47,971 nucleotides of DNA from Sphingomonas zeae (GCF_014197135.1 NZ_JACIFA010000020.1:1-47971); one strand, 5' to 3'. Shown: positions 22,649-30,738, numbered from the stretch's first letter. Numbers and translations are program-made. Notes: generated from the sequence alone by a model not told the origin.

Positions 22649-24076
22649 TCAGATTCCGAACGAGACTTTCAGGAAGTCCGGGATCGGACCGTTCCAGCCG
22701 CCGTCATCGGGCGTCTCGTCCTGATGGGAGCGGCGGCGATCGCGGCGACGGTCGTCACTGCGTTGCTCGCGCGCTTCATCGTGACGGGGCTGCTCACGGC
22801 GCGGTTCTTCCCGGCGGGCACGGGCGGGCCGGGCGCGGGGCGCTTCCTCGACCGTCTCGGCGACCGGAGCGGTGTTAACCTCGACCTCGACCTCCGCGAT
22901 GCGGGGCGCGCGGTCGCGGCGCGTGCGGCGGGCGGGGCGTTCCTCCTCCGCCGGGGCGAGCAGTTCGAGCCGATCGATCTTCTGACCGGTCAGCTTCTCG
23001 ATATTTTGAAGATTCTCGGCATCATCGGGCGCGACGAAGGTATAGGCGGTGCCGGTCGCGCCGCCGCGACCCGTGCGGCCGATGCGGTGGACATAATCGT
23101 CCGGGTGCCAGGGCGCGTCGAAGTTGAAGACGTGGCTGACGCCCTTGATATCCAGGCCACGCGCCGCAACGTCGGAGGCGACCAGGATGTTGATGTCGCC
23201 GCGCTTGAACAGCTCGAGTTCGGCCAGACGCTGCGGCTGTTCCATGTCGCCATGGATTTCGCCCGAGCGGAAGCCGTGCTGCTTCAGCGACTTGTTGAGC
23301 TCGCGCACCGTCGTCTTGCGGTTGCAGAAGATGATCGCGTTGCGAACCTCTTCCTGGCCCAGCAACTGGCGCAGGCGCTTGCGCTTCTCGAACGACTGGG
23401 GGGCGACCGGCACGACAAACTGCGCGATGTTGATGTTGGTCGAGGCGGGACGCGCGACCTCGATCGTCTTGGGGTTTTCCAGGAACTTGTCGGCCAGCTT
23501 CTTGATCGGCGGCGGCATGGTCGCGGAGAACAGCAGCGTCTGGCGCTGCTTGGGCAGCTTGGTGCAGATTTCCTCGATATCGGGGATGAACCCCATGTCG
23601 AGCATCCGGTCCGCCTCATCGATGACCAGCATCGAACAGCCGGTCAGCAGGATGTTGCCGCGCTGGAACAGGTCCATCAACCGGCCCGGCGTCGCGATCA
23701 GCACGTCGACGCCCTTTTCCAGCGCCTTGATCTGGTCGCCCATCGAGACGCCGCCGATCAGCAGCGCCATCGAGAGCTTTTGACCAGCGCCGTATTTCTC
23801 GAAATTCTCGGCGACCTGCGCGGCGAGTTCGCGCGTCGGTTCCAGGATCAGGCTGCGCGGCATCCGCGCGCGACTGCGGCCATGCGCCAGGATGTCGATC
23901 ATCGGCAGGACGAAGGCGGCGGTCTTGCCCGTGCCCGTCTGCGCGATGCCGATGATGTCGCGCATCATCAGCACCGAGGGGATGGCGGAGGCCTGAATCG
24001 GCGTCGGCTCGGTATAGCCGGCGTCGGTGACCGTCTTGAGAAGTTCGTCGGAGAGGCCGAGATCGGCAAAGCTCAT
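22649..24076 (-). CDS. DEAD-box RNA helicase, RhlE-like
   Basis: A 475-residue ATP-dependent RNA helicase. All core motifs are visible: F...Q motif (FADLGL, PTPIQ), Walker A AQTGTGKT, PTRELA, GG, TPGRL, DEAD (VIDEADRMLDMGF), SAT (LLFSATMPP), the ARGLDIKGV block and HRIGRTGRGG. The two RecA domains end at about residue 365; a tail of about 110 residues is Arg/Glu/Asp-rich and disordered, typical of RhlE proteins that bind ribosomal or structured RNA. It likely acts in ribosome assembly or RNA decay, possibly at low temperature. The short gene for a DUF1289 protein follows immediately. Distinguishing RhlE from DbpA/CsdA classes is by overall resemblance only. Confidence 0.92.
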   Translation of the reverse strand: MSFADLGLSDELLKTVTDAGYTEPTPIQASAIPSVLMMRDIIGIAQTGTGKTAAFVLPMIDILAHGRSRARMPRSLILEPTRELAAQVAENFEKYGAGQKLSMALLIGGVSMGDQIKALEKGVDVLIATPGRLMDLFQRGNILLTGCSMLVIDEADRMLDMGFIPDIEEICTKLPKQRQTLLFSATMPPPIKKLADKFLENPKTIEVARPASTNINIAQFVVPVAPQSFEKRKRLRQLLGQEEVRNAIIFCNRKTTVRELNKSLKQHGFRSGEIHGDMEQPQRLAELELFKRGDINILVASDVAARGLDIKGVSHVFNFDAPWHPDDYVHRIGRTGRGGATGTAYTFVAPDDAENLQNIEKLTGQKIDRLELLAPAEEERPARRTRRDRAPRIAEVEVEVNTAPVAETVEEAPRARPARARREEPRREQPRHDEAREQRSDDRRRDRRRSHQDETPDDGGWNGPIPDFLKVSFGI

Positions 24077-24212
24077 GCAATTTTCCGGAATTTGGTGCGG
24101 AAAGGGAATCGCCCCGCACGCGCCCAGCAGCTTAAGCCGCTTGCGGATTTGGCGGTGAAAGTCAAGTTTTCCACAGCTTGGGGCTCGGCAAAACCGAGTT
24201 TGTCGTGGTTTT

Positions 24213-24659
24213 TCAGCGCGCCGGAACCAGGGTGCGGAAACGCTCTATCTCGCAGGTGCGGCCCGCCCGCGTGCGGATCGGGTCGCGCCCCGCGCAAATC
24301 TCGCCATCGATGCCGGGGCGGATATAGAAGCTGGAATAATAATCGAGCTGGCGACAGGCGCGGACCAGGCGGGCGCGCACCCGCTTGCCGCCGGTCAGGA
24401 CGATGTCGACCGCGCCTTCATCGGCGGGCAGCGCGCCCGCCAGTTGCTGGGCCGGGATGCAGCGCGGGCCTTTGCGCTCCTTCCACCGGATCGGCGTGGC
24501 GGGGGGCGGCGCGGCGCGGGGGACGCGGATCACGACACGCTCGCGGATGACAAGCTGGGCATAGTGCAGCCGCGCAGGAGAATCCGTCGCGCCCAGCAGG
24601 GCGGGCGTCGTCAGCGTCATCAGGGCGATGGCGATCAGGTTTCGATGGCGGCGCAGCAT
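24213..24659 (-). CDS. Hypothetical exported protein
   Basis: A 148-residue protein with a likely signal peptide (MLRRHRNLIAIALMTLTTPALLGA). The mature part contains a basic and Pro-rich stretch (VIRVPRAAPPPATPIRW), then a compact domain with cysteines in RCIPAQQL, ACRQLDYYSSFYI, GEICAGRD and RTCEIERF, which could form disulfides in the periplasm. No family was recognised; similar small exported proteins occur in sphingomonads. It lies 136 bases upstream of the helicase gene on the same strand and divergent from the FAD-linked oxidase. Codon use is like its neighbours. Confidence 0.6.
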   Translation of the reverse strand: MLRRHRNLIAIALMTLTTPALLGATDSPARLHYAQLVIRERVVIRVPRAAPPPATPIRWKERKGPRCIPAQQLAGALPADEGAVDIVLTGGKRVRARLVRACRQLDYYSSFYIRPGIDGEICAGRDPIRTRAGRTCEIERFRTLVPAR

Positions 24660-24727
24660 GTCAGCGGGTTCCGATCATAGGGCGCATGATTGAACGCTTT
24701 ATGAACCTGACCTAACTGACCCATGCC

Positions 24728-26152
24728 ATGACTCCCGCCCAGACCGCATTGCTCCAGGCCCTGAGCCCCGTTTTGGGCGACAAGGGCATCGTCACCGACC
24801 CCGCGCTGATCGCCCCTTGGGAGATCGACTGGCGCCGTCGCTTTTCGGGCCGTGCCCCCGCCATCCTCGCCCCCGCCGACACGGCGCAGGTGCAGGCGGT
24901 GCTGCGCGCGGCGGCCGAGCACCGCGTTCCGCTGGTGCCGCAGGGGGGGAACAGCTCAATGGTCGGGGGCGCGACGCCGCCCGCAGACGGATCGGCGCTG
25001 ATCCTGTCCACCCGGCGCATGAACCGCATCCGCCGCGTCGATGCGGGCGCGGGCATGGTGGTGGCCGAGGCGGGCGTGATCCTGGCCGACCTGCACGCCG
25101 CCGCCGAGGCGGACGGCGCGCGCTTTCCCCTCACCCTGGGGGCCAAAGGCAATGCGACGGTCGGTGGCCTTGTCTCCACCAATGCGGGCGGCACGCAGGT
25201 ACTGCGCTTCGGGACGATGCGCGGGCTAACGCTGGGCGTCGAGGCGGTGCTGCCCGACGGGACGCTCTATGACGGACTGTCGGCGCTGAAGAAGGACAAT
25301 CGCGGTTACGATCTCGGCCAGTTGCTGATCGGCGCGGAGGGGACGCTGGGCATCGTCACCGCCGCCGCGCTGAGGCTGGCACCGGGGATCGCGCGGGGCG
25401 CGACCGCCTGGGTCGGGCTGGCCGATCCGGCGGCGGGGCTGACCCTGCTGCGCCGGTTGCAGGCGGCGAGCGACATGATCGAGAGTTTCGAGATCATGCC
25501 TGCCGAAAGCCTGGCCGCCGCGGTCGCGCATCTGCCCGGTGCGCGGTCGCCGCTGGCGGGCGCGCATCCCTGGCATGTCCTGATCGAGGCGGTGACGGGC
25601 GATGCGCAAGCCGATCCGGCCGCGATGCTGGAGGCGCAGCTGGCTCGTGCGCTGGAGGACGGGTTGGCCGGTGATGCCGTCATCGCGGCTTCGGAAGCGC
25701 AGGCCGAGGCATTCTGGCTGCTGCGCCATTCGCTGTCCGATGCCGAGCGAGCGCTGGGGCCGGCGGTGCAGCACGACATCGCGGTGCCGGTCGACGCCAT
25801 GCCGCGCTTCATGGTCGAGGCGGCGGCGGCGTGCGACGCGCGCTTCCCCGGCACCCATGCCTCGGGCTTCGGGCATCTGGGTGACGGCAATATCCATTTC
25901 CATGTCCGCGCCGCCCCCGGCACCGATCGCGACCGTTTCTATGCCGAGGATGCGGCCGTCATCACCCGCTTCGTTCATGATCTGGTGACGGCGGCGGGCG
26001 GCACCATCTCGGCCGAACATGGCATCGGCCAGATGAAGCGCGACGAACTCGCCCGCCTCTCGCCCGAGCGGGTCGCGGCGATCCGCGCCATCAAGGCGGC
26101 GCTCGATCCGCACGGTCTGTTCAATCCGGGCAAGCTCGTCGCTTGCGCATGA
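24728..26152 (+). CDS. FAD-linked oxidase, GlcD/D-2-hydroxyacid dehydrogenase type
   Basis: A 474-residue flavoprotein of the vanillyl-alcohol-oxidase/GlcD fold. The FAD_binding_4 domain (about 35-215) shows PQGGNSSMVGGA and LGAKGNATVGGLVSTNAGG, where the flavin pyrophosphate binds. The C-terminal FAD-oxidase domain contains SGFGHLGDGNIHFHV with the metal-binding His pair, and ends GGTISAEHGIGQMKRDEL and ALDPHGLFNPGKL. Family members oxidise D-lactate, glycolate or D-2-hydroxyglutarate; the motif order fits D-2-hydroxyglutarate or D-lactate dehydrogenases, but substrate is not decided by the sequence. Stand-alone gene with its own promoter region, divergent from the hypothetical gene at 24213. 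Confidence 0.88.
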   Translation: MTPAQTALLQALSPVLGDKGIVTDPALIAPWEIDWRRRFSGRAPAILAPADTAQVQAVLRAAAEHRVPLVPQGGNSSMVGGATPPADGSALILSTRRMNRIRRVDAGAGMVVAEAGVILADLHAAAEADGARFPLTLGAKGNATVGGLVSTNAGGTQVLRFGTMRGLTLGVEAVLPDGTLYDGLSALKKDNRGYDLGQLLIGAEGTLGIVTAAALRLAPGIARGATAWVGLADPAAGLTLLRRLQAASDMIESFEIMPAESLAAAVAHLPGARSPLAGAHPWHVLIEAVTGDAQADPAAMLEAQLARALEDGLAGDAVIAASEAQAEAFWLLRHSLSDAERALGPAVQHDIAVPVDAMPRFMVEAAAACDARFPGTHASGFGHLGDGNIHFHVRAAPGTDRDRFYAEDAAVITRFVHDLVTAAGGTISAEHGIGQMKRDELARLSPERVAAIRAIKAALDPHGLFNPGKLVACA

Positions 26153-26227
26153 GGCGCTAGGTCCATAGACACGGGCCAGGACATGCGGCCGGGGGGCTCG
26201 CATGGATCGCGTTTTTTGGAGAATATC

Positions 26228-27001
26228 ATGGCGAGCGCGCCGTCCCTTCCGCTTTTCTACAACGGCCTGGAGCCGCTTTCGAGCGAGGCTCATGCGAACT
26301 ACAAGGTTCGCCCGCAGGAGACCGCGCCCTTCCTGGTCGGCCAGCACGCCATCCCCGTGACCGTGGACGAGTTCCCGCTGGTGCAGCGTTTCATGCCGAT
26401 CGTCTTCTCGGTCGGCGACCAGCCGATCCCGCTGGCGCTGATGGGTTTGAACGAGGGCGTGAACGTCTTCGTCGATGACGAAGGCCGCCTGACCGAGACG
26501 AACTTCTACGTGCCTGCGTACATCCGTCGCTATCCGTACATGCTGGCGCGCCTGCGCCCCGAGTCGGAAGAGCTGTCGCTGTGCTTCGATCCGACCTCGC
26601 CGACGATCGGCGCGTTCGACGATGGCGATGCGCTGTTCGACGGCAGCCAGCCGAGCGAGCTGACCAAGAACATCCTCCAGTTCAACGAATCGTTCGAACA
26701 GGCGGGCGCCCGTACCCAGAACTTCATGAAGGAACTGGGCGAAATGGGTCTGCTGATGGACGGCGAAGTCTCGATCCAGCCGGACGGCGCGGATCAGCCC
26801 TTCGTCTATCGCGGTTTCCAGATGATCAACGAGGAAAAGCTGGTCGACCTGCGCGGTGACCAGCTGCGCAAGATGAGCCAGTCGGGCATGCTCCCGCTGC
26901 TCTATGCGCATCTCTTCTCGCTCTCGCTGATGCGCGACATCTTCGCTCGTCAGGCGCAGCAGGGCAAGATGCCGCAGCCGCAGCTTCAGCCGGTCGGCTG
27001 A
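26228..27001 (+). CDS. SapC-family protein
   Basis: A 257-residue cytoplasmic protein of the SapC family (named from peptide-resistance loci but distinct from the ABC permease SapC). The start at 26228 has GGAG upstream and yields MASAPSLPLFYNGLEPLSSE, typical for the family, so the earlier in-frame start at 26183 is rejected. Conserved blocks: VTVDEFPLVQRFMPIVFS, PLALMGLNEGVNVFVD, YVPAYIRRYPYML and the C-terminal QLRKMSQSGMLPLLYAHLFSL. Its molecular role is not established. Codon use is strongly biased to preferred codons, suggesting high expression. Cytochrome b561 follows by four bases. Confidence 0.88.
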   Translation: MASAPSLPLFYNGLEPLSSEAHANYKVRPQETAPFLVGQHAIPVTVDEFPLVQRFMPIVFSVGDQPIPLALMGLNEGVNVFVDDEGRLTETNFYVPAYIRRYPYMLARLRPESEELSLCFDPTSPTIGAFDDGDALFDGSQPSELTKNILQFNESFEQAGARTQNFMKELGEMGLLMDGEVSIQPDGADQPFVYRGFQMINEEKLVDLRGDQLRKMSQSGMLPLLYAHLFSLSLMRDIFARQAQQGKMPQPQLQPVG

Positions 27002-27005
27002 TCCG

Positions 27006-27548
27006 ATGCGCGGGCCGGCCGTTTCCGCCAGTCCGCGCTACAGCCAGGTCGCGATCGTCTTTCACTGGACGATCGCAGGCCTGGTCGTGGCGAACCTTGC
27101 CATCGGGTTGCTCCACGAGAGCCTGTTGCCCGGGACCATCCCGCTGCACAAGGCGATCGGCCTGACCGTGCTGGCGCTGACGGCGGCAAGGATCGTCTGG
27201 CGCCTGGGCCACCGCCCGCCGCCGCTGCCCGCCGAAATCCCGGTCTGGGCGCGCGGAAGCGCCCATGCGCTCCACGTCACGCTCTATTTCCTGATGATCG
27301 CCATGCCGATGACCGGCTGGGCGATGGGCTCCGGCCGCGCCGTATCCCGCCCGGTCAGCTGGTTCGGCCTGTTCGACGTGCCGCCACTGCCCATCGGCAA
27401 GGCCGCTGCCGGGTTCGGGCACGAGGCGCATGAGATCCTTGGCTGGGCGATGCTGGTTCTGGTCGCGATCCATGTCGCGGCGGCGCTGCGCCACCATTTC
27501 CTGCTGCGCGACGGCTTGCTGGCGCGGATGCGTTTGCGCCGGGGCTGA
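27006..27548 (+). CDS. Cytochrome b561-type di-haem membrane protein
   Basis: A 180-residue membrane protein with four transmembrane helices. Histidine positions fit the bacterial b561 family: FHWTIAG in TM1, PLHKAIG in TM2, SAHALHVTLY in TM3 and HEAHEILG plus AIHVAAALRH in TM4. Such proteins hold two b-type haems and shuttle electrons between quinone and periplasmic acceptors (in CybB, superoxide:ubiquinone oxidoreduction). Lies only four bases after the SapC stop, so likely co-transcribed, although a functional link is not known. Ends with a basic cytoplasmic tail. Confidence 0.88.
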   Translation: MRGPAVSASPRYSQVAIVFHWTIAGLVVANLAIGLLHESLLPGTIPLHKAIGLTVLALTAARIVWRLGHRPPPLPAEIPVWARGSAHALHVTLYFLMIAMPMTGWAMGSGRAVSRPVSWFGLFDVPPLPIGKAAAGFGHEAHEILGWAMLVLVAIHVAAALRHHFLLRDGLLARMRLRRG

Positions 27549-27695
27549 GCCCGTTTATGGGACTTCCATAACAAACTCCTGATTGTCCTGGTTATCGACT
27601 GTCGGTTTGGCATCGGTCATGACGCGGGTGTAGCGTCGACAACGATGTGCTTCGGGTTAAGCGGTTGCACATGATATAGGCCTACCGAACGGCCC

Positions 27696-28124
27696 ATGAG
27701 TAGGAAGTTGTTCTTCGCCCAGTTATTCGGGTTGCCTCTGCTTGCGATACTCTTCTTCGTAGGGTTGATGGTCCCGCGCTACGTGCCCAGCGACACGCTG
27801 ATAAGGGCGGCCGCTTCGACGACGTCGCCTGATCTCGCAAAAGAACGGATCATCGCCAGCTTTGTCGGCCGCTGCCGCTCGAGATGGAATTTCGACAGGT
27901 TGCGGGGGCGTGGCGAAGCAAAGCTGTATTCCTTGGAAAACGACGCGGGGCTATTCGCCCGGACCTCGATCCATTGCATGCCTAATCGCGGATGCTCCGT
28001 CATTGCAAAGGCGTTGATAGCTTATCCATTCCCGACCGAAATAGGCGGAAAACTACTTCCTATCACAATATGGGGATGTGGACGCAGTACTCCCGACTGG
28101 AGCAAAAGCGATCTCATTACGTGA
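27696..28124 (+). CDS. Orphan membrane-anchored protein in AT-richer patch
   Basis: A 142-residue protein I do not recognise. One hydrophobic segment near the N-terminus (about residues 6-27, QLFGLPLLAILFFVGLMV) would act as membrane anchor or signal anchor. The periplasmic part contains four cysteines (CRSRW, HCMPNRGC, WGCGR) that could form two disulfides. Codon choice is visibly less GC-biased than neighbouring genes (many TTA/TTG, ATA, AAA-type codons), suggesting transfer or relaxed selection. There is no strong ribosome binding site. Coding status is supported by open frame length and a plausible topology only. Confidence 0.5.
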   Translation: MSRKLFFAQLFGLPLLAILFFVGLMVPRYVPSDTLIRAAASTTSPDLAKERIIASFVGRCRSRWNFDRLRGRGEAKLYSLENDAGLFARTSIHCMPNRGCSVIAKALIAYPFPTEIGGKLLPITIWGCGRSTPDWSKSDLIT

Positions 28125-28343
28125 CGCCAAGCGATCAAATCTTGGATGAGGGGCGGAACGACTTATTTTGAACAATGGGCCGCTTTCGACCGCCGGGCTC
28201 TTCTGATCGAGCATCTGAATCTGGGCGATTGCAGATAGTCGGTTTGCGCCCCGAGCCCGCTACGGCATCGCGCCTGCCAAGAGGGCACGCGCTGGGTCCG
28301 CCACCACCCGTTACGAAAAAATGACGAATTGCGGGCGAGAGGG

Positions 28344-28374
28344 TTGAACCAAATAGGCCCTTTCCTATTTATAT
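28344..28374 (+). promoter_or_regulatory. Promoter of the candidate small RNA
   Basis: TTGAAC at 28344-28349 is followed by an AT-rich -10 region at 28366-28374 (TATTTA with a 16-base gap, or TTATAT with 19). In a GC-rich genome this AT-rich block directly before a hairpin-rich, terminator-ended segment supports an RNA start near 28378. The 253 bases before the RNA (from 28125) hold no gene that I can support. Confidence 0.5.
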
Positions 28375-28377
28375 CCT

Positions 28378-28488
28378 GTACGACGTCGTGTCCCCCCTTT
28401 CGCGATGTCGTATGACACGCTTTCAGCGTGTCTCCTCCCTGAACCTTGGCCGCCTCGCGCTCTTCCCCCTTGCGCGAGGCGGTTTTTT
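28378..28488 (+). ncRNA. Candidate trans-acting small RNA with CU-rich anti-Shine-Dalgarno loops
   Basis: About 111 bases with three ordered hairpins. Hairpin 1: TACGACGTCG (28379-28388) pairs over 10 positions, including one G-U, with CGATGTCGTA (28403-28412); its 14-base loop holds CCCCCC. Hairpin 2: GACACGC/GCGTGTC (28414-28432), 7 base pairs. Then the single-stranded TCCTCCCT (28433-28440), complementary to Shine-Dalgarno sequences. Hairpin 3: CCGCCTCGCGC/GCGCGAGGCGG (28450-28482), 11 perfect pairs, followed by six Ts: an intrinsic terminator. The layout resembles alphaproteobacterial CU-rich sRNAs (alpha-r14/suhB, CcsR-like). Exact family is not assigned. The 3' end overlaps the convergent amidohydrolase stop. 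Confidence 0.7.
28450..28488 (+). terminator. Intrinsic terminator of the candidate sRNA
   Basis: An 11-base-pair perfect GC stem with an 11-base loop is directly followed by TTTTTT at 28483-28488. The stop codon of the convergent amidohydrolase gene (28487-28489) overlaps the T run. Confidence 0.88.
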
Positions 28489-29344
28489 ATTCGGCAGCCA
28501 TCGCGGCTGACTGGCCCAGCGCTTCGGCGGCCAGGGCGGACAGGATGCGGCGTACCAGCGCGACCGTGGTGTCGAAGCCTGGCCCTGGCGCCTCCAGCGC
28601 GGCATCGAGATATAGTGACCGATCGAGTTCCAGTTGAACGGCATGGATGCCGCGCCGGGGATCGCCATGCCGCTCGACGATATGGCCCCCGGCATAGGGG
28701 GCGTTGCGCGTGACCGCGAAACCGGCCCCGCGCGCTTCCGCCTCGATCCGGCGGACGAAGCGGGTGGCGGCGGTCGTACCGTGCCGGTCGCCAATGACGA
28801 TGCGTGGGACCAGTCCCGGCGCCCCCAGGGGCGGCATCGAATGCAGGTCGAGAAGGACCGCCACCCCGAAGAGCGCGCGCGCATCGGCCAGCCGCTCCGC
28901 CAGCGCCCGGTGATAGGGGCGGTGATCGCCTTCGATCCGCGTCACGATCTCCCCATCGGCGAAGCGCCGCGTCCATATATCGCCATGTCCCGCCACCCGG
29001 CGCGGGACCAGGCCCAGCCCGCTGCGCAGCTTGGCCGAAGCGCGAGGCGCCGTCCGTGCTCCCTCGTCGATCAACGGATCCCGCTCGCGCTCGTCGCGGT
29101 TCAGGTCGATCCAGGCGCGCGGGGTGTTCTGGATCAGCGTCGGCTCGTCCCCGCGCGCGGCCATGCCGACCAGATCGATCAGCCGGTCCTCCAGCCCCAT
29201 CACGGCCGCGACCGGCACCCGCAACGCCGCGACCATCTCCGGCGTGTAGGCGCGCCCCCCATGCGGCACCGAGATCACCACCGGGCCGGGGGGGACCGGA
29301 TCGCCAAAGCTCTGAAAGGATGCGCCGAAGCTCGGGCTGGCCAT
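28487..29344 (-). CDS. N-formylglutamate amidohydrolase family protein
   Basis: A 285-residue hydrolase. Start at 29344 is taken from the family-like beginning MASPSFGASFQSFGDP; the longer frame to 29482 would run into the region coding CpdR. The zinc-site blocks are visible: VVISVPHGGRAYTPEMV, GLEDRLIDL, ARAWIDLNRDE-type sequence (RAWIDLNRDERERDPL) and LLDLHSMPP. Members deformylate N-formylglutamate in histidine breakdown (HutG) or act on related N-acyl amino acids; no other hut gene is nearby, so the in vivo substrate is open. Its 3' end overlaps the terminator of the convergent small RNA, and it is divergent from cpdR. Confidence 0.85.
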   Translation of the reverse strand: MASPSFGASFQSFGDPVPPGPVVISVPHGGRAYTPEMVAALRVPVAAVMGLEDRLIDLVGMAARGDEPTLIQNTPRAWIDLNRDERERDPLIDEGARTAPRASAKLRSGLGLVPRRVAGHGDIWTRRFADGEIVTRIEGDHRPYHRALAERLADARALFGVAVLLDLHSMPPLGAPGLVPRIVIGDRHGTTAATRFVRRIEAEARGAGFAVTRNAPYAGGHIVERHGDPRRGIHAVQLELDRSLYLDAALEAPGPGFDTTVALVRRILSALAAEALGQSAAMAAE

Positions 29345-29444
29345 TGTCCGCGATCCTATGGCGGCAATCGGATGCGGGCAATGGTCTGGAAATCTTAACC
29401 GCCCCGCCGCTAAGCTGGACTTCGAAATGAATCGGGATGACGCG

Positions 29445-29822
29445 ATGTTCCATATCCTGCTGGCCGAAGACGACGAGGTCATGCGCGAATATCTGACACG
29501 GGCGCTGACGCGATCCGGCTACCGGGTGACGGCGGTGGACCGCGGCACCGCAGCACTGCCGTTGTTGGAAAGCCAGCGGTTCGACCTGCTGCTGACCGAT
29601 ATCGTCATGCCCGAGATGGATGGCATCGAACTGGCGCAGCGCGCCGCCTCGCTGGTCCCCGACCTGCGGGTGATGTTCATCACCGGCTTCGCGGCGGTCA
29701 CGCTGAAGGCGGGGCAGGCGGTGCCCAACGCCCGCGTCCTGTCCAAACCCTTCCACCTGCGCGACCTCGTGATGGAGGTGGACCGACTTTTTACGACGGA
29801 ATCGGCCGATGGCGCAATTTAG
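29445..29822 (+). CDS. cpdR: CpdR-type single-domain response regulator
   Basis: A 125-residue receiver domain without output domain. The acidic pair Asp9/Asp10 (ILLAEDDEVMREYL), phosphoacceptor Asp52 in LLLTDIVMPEMDG, the Thr in MFITGFAAVTL and the Lys in LSKPFHLRDL are all present. Sequence closely follows Caulobacter CpdR, whose unphosphorylated form primes ClpXP for degradation of cell-cycle regulators and which is phosphorylated by the CckA-ChpT relay. ATG at 29445 is chosen to match CpdR starts; an in-frame ATG at 29427 is possible. It is followed by a tRNA gene and is divergent from the amidohydrolase gene. Confidence 0.88.
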   Translation: MFHILLAEDDEVMREYLTRALTRSGYRVTAVDRGTAALPLLESQRFDLLLTDIVMPEMDGIELAQRAASLVPDLRVMFITGFAAVTLKAGQAVPNARVLSKPFHLRDLVMEVDRLFTTESADGAI

Positions 29823-29866
29823 GGCTTGTCAGCCCGGAACAACCTGCTAATTGCCCGGCCTCCGGC

Positions 29867-29941
29867 GGGCGTGTAGCTCAGTGGTAGAGCACTGTGTTGA
29901 CATCGCAGGGGTCGCAAGTTCAATCCTTGCCACGCCCACCA
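29867..29941 (+). tRNA. tRNA-Val (GAC)
   Basis: A complete cloverleaf with encoded CCA. The acceptor stem GGGCGTG (29867-29873) pairs with CACGCCC (29931-29937). The D arm carries GCTCAGTGGTAGAGC, the anticodon stem is CTGTG/CGCAG around the seven-base loop TTGACAT with anticodon GAC, and the T arm contains GTTCAATCC. It is followed directly by a strong terminator. Confidence 0.95.
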
Positions 29942-29948
29942 TCGAAAA

Positions 29949-29980
29949 CCCCGCTAGGCCAATGGCTTAGCGGGGTTTTT
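29949..29980 (+). terminator. Intrinsic terminator after tRNA-Val
   Basis: CCCCGCTA and TAGCGGGG form perfect arms (with GGCC/GGCT inner pairing and a short loop) immediately followed by TTTTT. It lies eight bases after the tRNA 3' end and borders the stop of the convergent gene at 29982. Confidence 0.92.
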
Positions 29981-29981
29981 G

Positions 29982-30395
29982 TTATGTCGGCTCCCCATTC
30001 CCCAGAACGGCTGCACGTTCGGCGATGGCGCGCATCAGGCCGGTGTCGAACGCCCGGGCCAGCGATCGTTCGGTGAACCGGTCGGCCCGGAGCACATAGG
30101 TCAGGATCCAGCCGATCTGTTCGACGCTGGCATCGGCGATGGCGGAGGGGTGCTCGACCATGTGCATCAGCGCGATGCGTGCTTCGTCATCCACCGGCGC
30201 GAGGTAATGGGCAGCGACATCTTCCTTGGCGATCGTGGTGACGAAGGCGGAGGCGGGTTCGGAAAGGCGGAACCAGGGCATGGTGATGACGCCATCGGCG
30301 GATCGCCGGGGTTCGGTCCATGCACCCGTCTCGAAATCCGGGTCGGCCAGGATGGGCGCGAAAGCGGCGATGTTGCGAAGCGTGGCCAGGTCCAT
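29982..30395 (-). CDS. Small uncharacterised protein, DUF6508-like
   Basis: A 137-residue soluble protein beginning MDLATLRNIAAFAPIL, with central WFRLSEPASAFVTTI and a helical C-terminal half (IGWILTYVLRADRFTER). This resembles the DUF6508 group of short proteins found in diverse bacteria; no function is known. No signal peptide, membrane segment or catalytic motif is visible. It is convergent with the tRNA-Val terminator and divergent from the metal-sensing operon at 30451, with which it shares a 55-base gap. The family assignment is tentative. Confidence 0.6.
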   Translation of the reverse strand: MDLATLRNIAAFAPILADPDFETGAWTEPRRSADGVITMPWFRLSEPASAFVTTIAKEDVAAHYLAPVDDEARIALMHMVEHPSAIADASVEQIGWILTYVLRADRFTERSLARAFDTGLMRAIAERAAVLGNGEPT

Positions 30396-30450
30396 ATGCT
30401 GATCCTAGCCGCCCGATGAGGGGTGGCCACCGTTTTTGCGTATTGGTTTG

Positions 30451-30738
30451 ATGATGACCGACCCGTTCGACCGCGATCTCGCCCGATTGGCGCACAGCAC
30501 CCCGCCACCGACCCTGGACGGGCTGGAGCGACGGGTCGCGACCGCGATCGATGCGGGGGTGTCGGACACGGGCGGCCTGTCGGTTCATGGGCTGGCGCTG
30601 GCGGGGGGCGTGGCGCTGATGCTGGGGATCGTCGGTGGCGGGGCGGTCGCCGGGCGGATCGAGGCGCGGGAGCGGCCGGTGGCGGTCGCTGCGCTCGATG
30701 CGGGATTGGCACCCTCCACCCTGTTGCTCGGCCGATGA
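30451..30738 (+). CDS. CnrY-like membrane anti-sigma protein
   Basis: A 95-residue protein. A hydrophilic N-terminal part of about 50 residues (DRDLARLAHSTPPPTLDGLERRVATAI) precedes a single transmembrane helix (about residues 48-68, GLALAGGVALMLGIVGGGAVAG) and a short periplasmic tail. Size and topology match CnrY/NccY, which hold the ECF sigma factor CnrH at the membrane until the sensor CnrX detects metal. Gene order (Y, X, H) is the same as in cnrYXH. Two adjacent ATGs (30451, 30454) could serve as start. Its stop overlaps the sensor start (ATGA). Sequence similarity to CnrY itself is low, so the assignment rests mainly on context. Confidence 0.72.
   Translation: MMTDPFDRDLARLAHSTPPPTLDGLERRVATAIDAGVSDTGGLSVHGLALAGGVALMLGIVGGGAVAGRIEARERPVAVAALDAGLAPSTLLLGR

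Noticed and set aside
22724..24550. 608-codon plus-strand frame opposite the DEAD-box helicase
   Set aside because: The opposite strand carries all helicase motifs; this frame is an antisense shadow extending into the next gene.
24728..26152. Assigning the FAD-linked oxidase as glycolate oxidase subunit GlcD
   Set aside because: No glcE or glcF genes follow; the motif set also fits D-2-hydroxyglutarate and D-lactate dehydrogenases, so the symbol was left empty.
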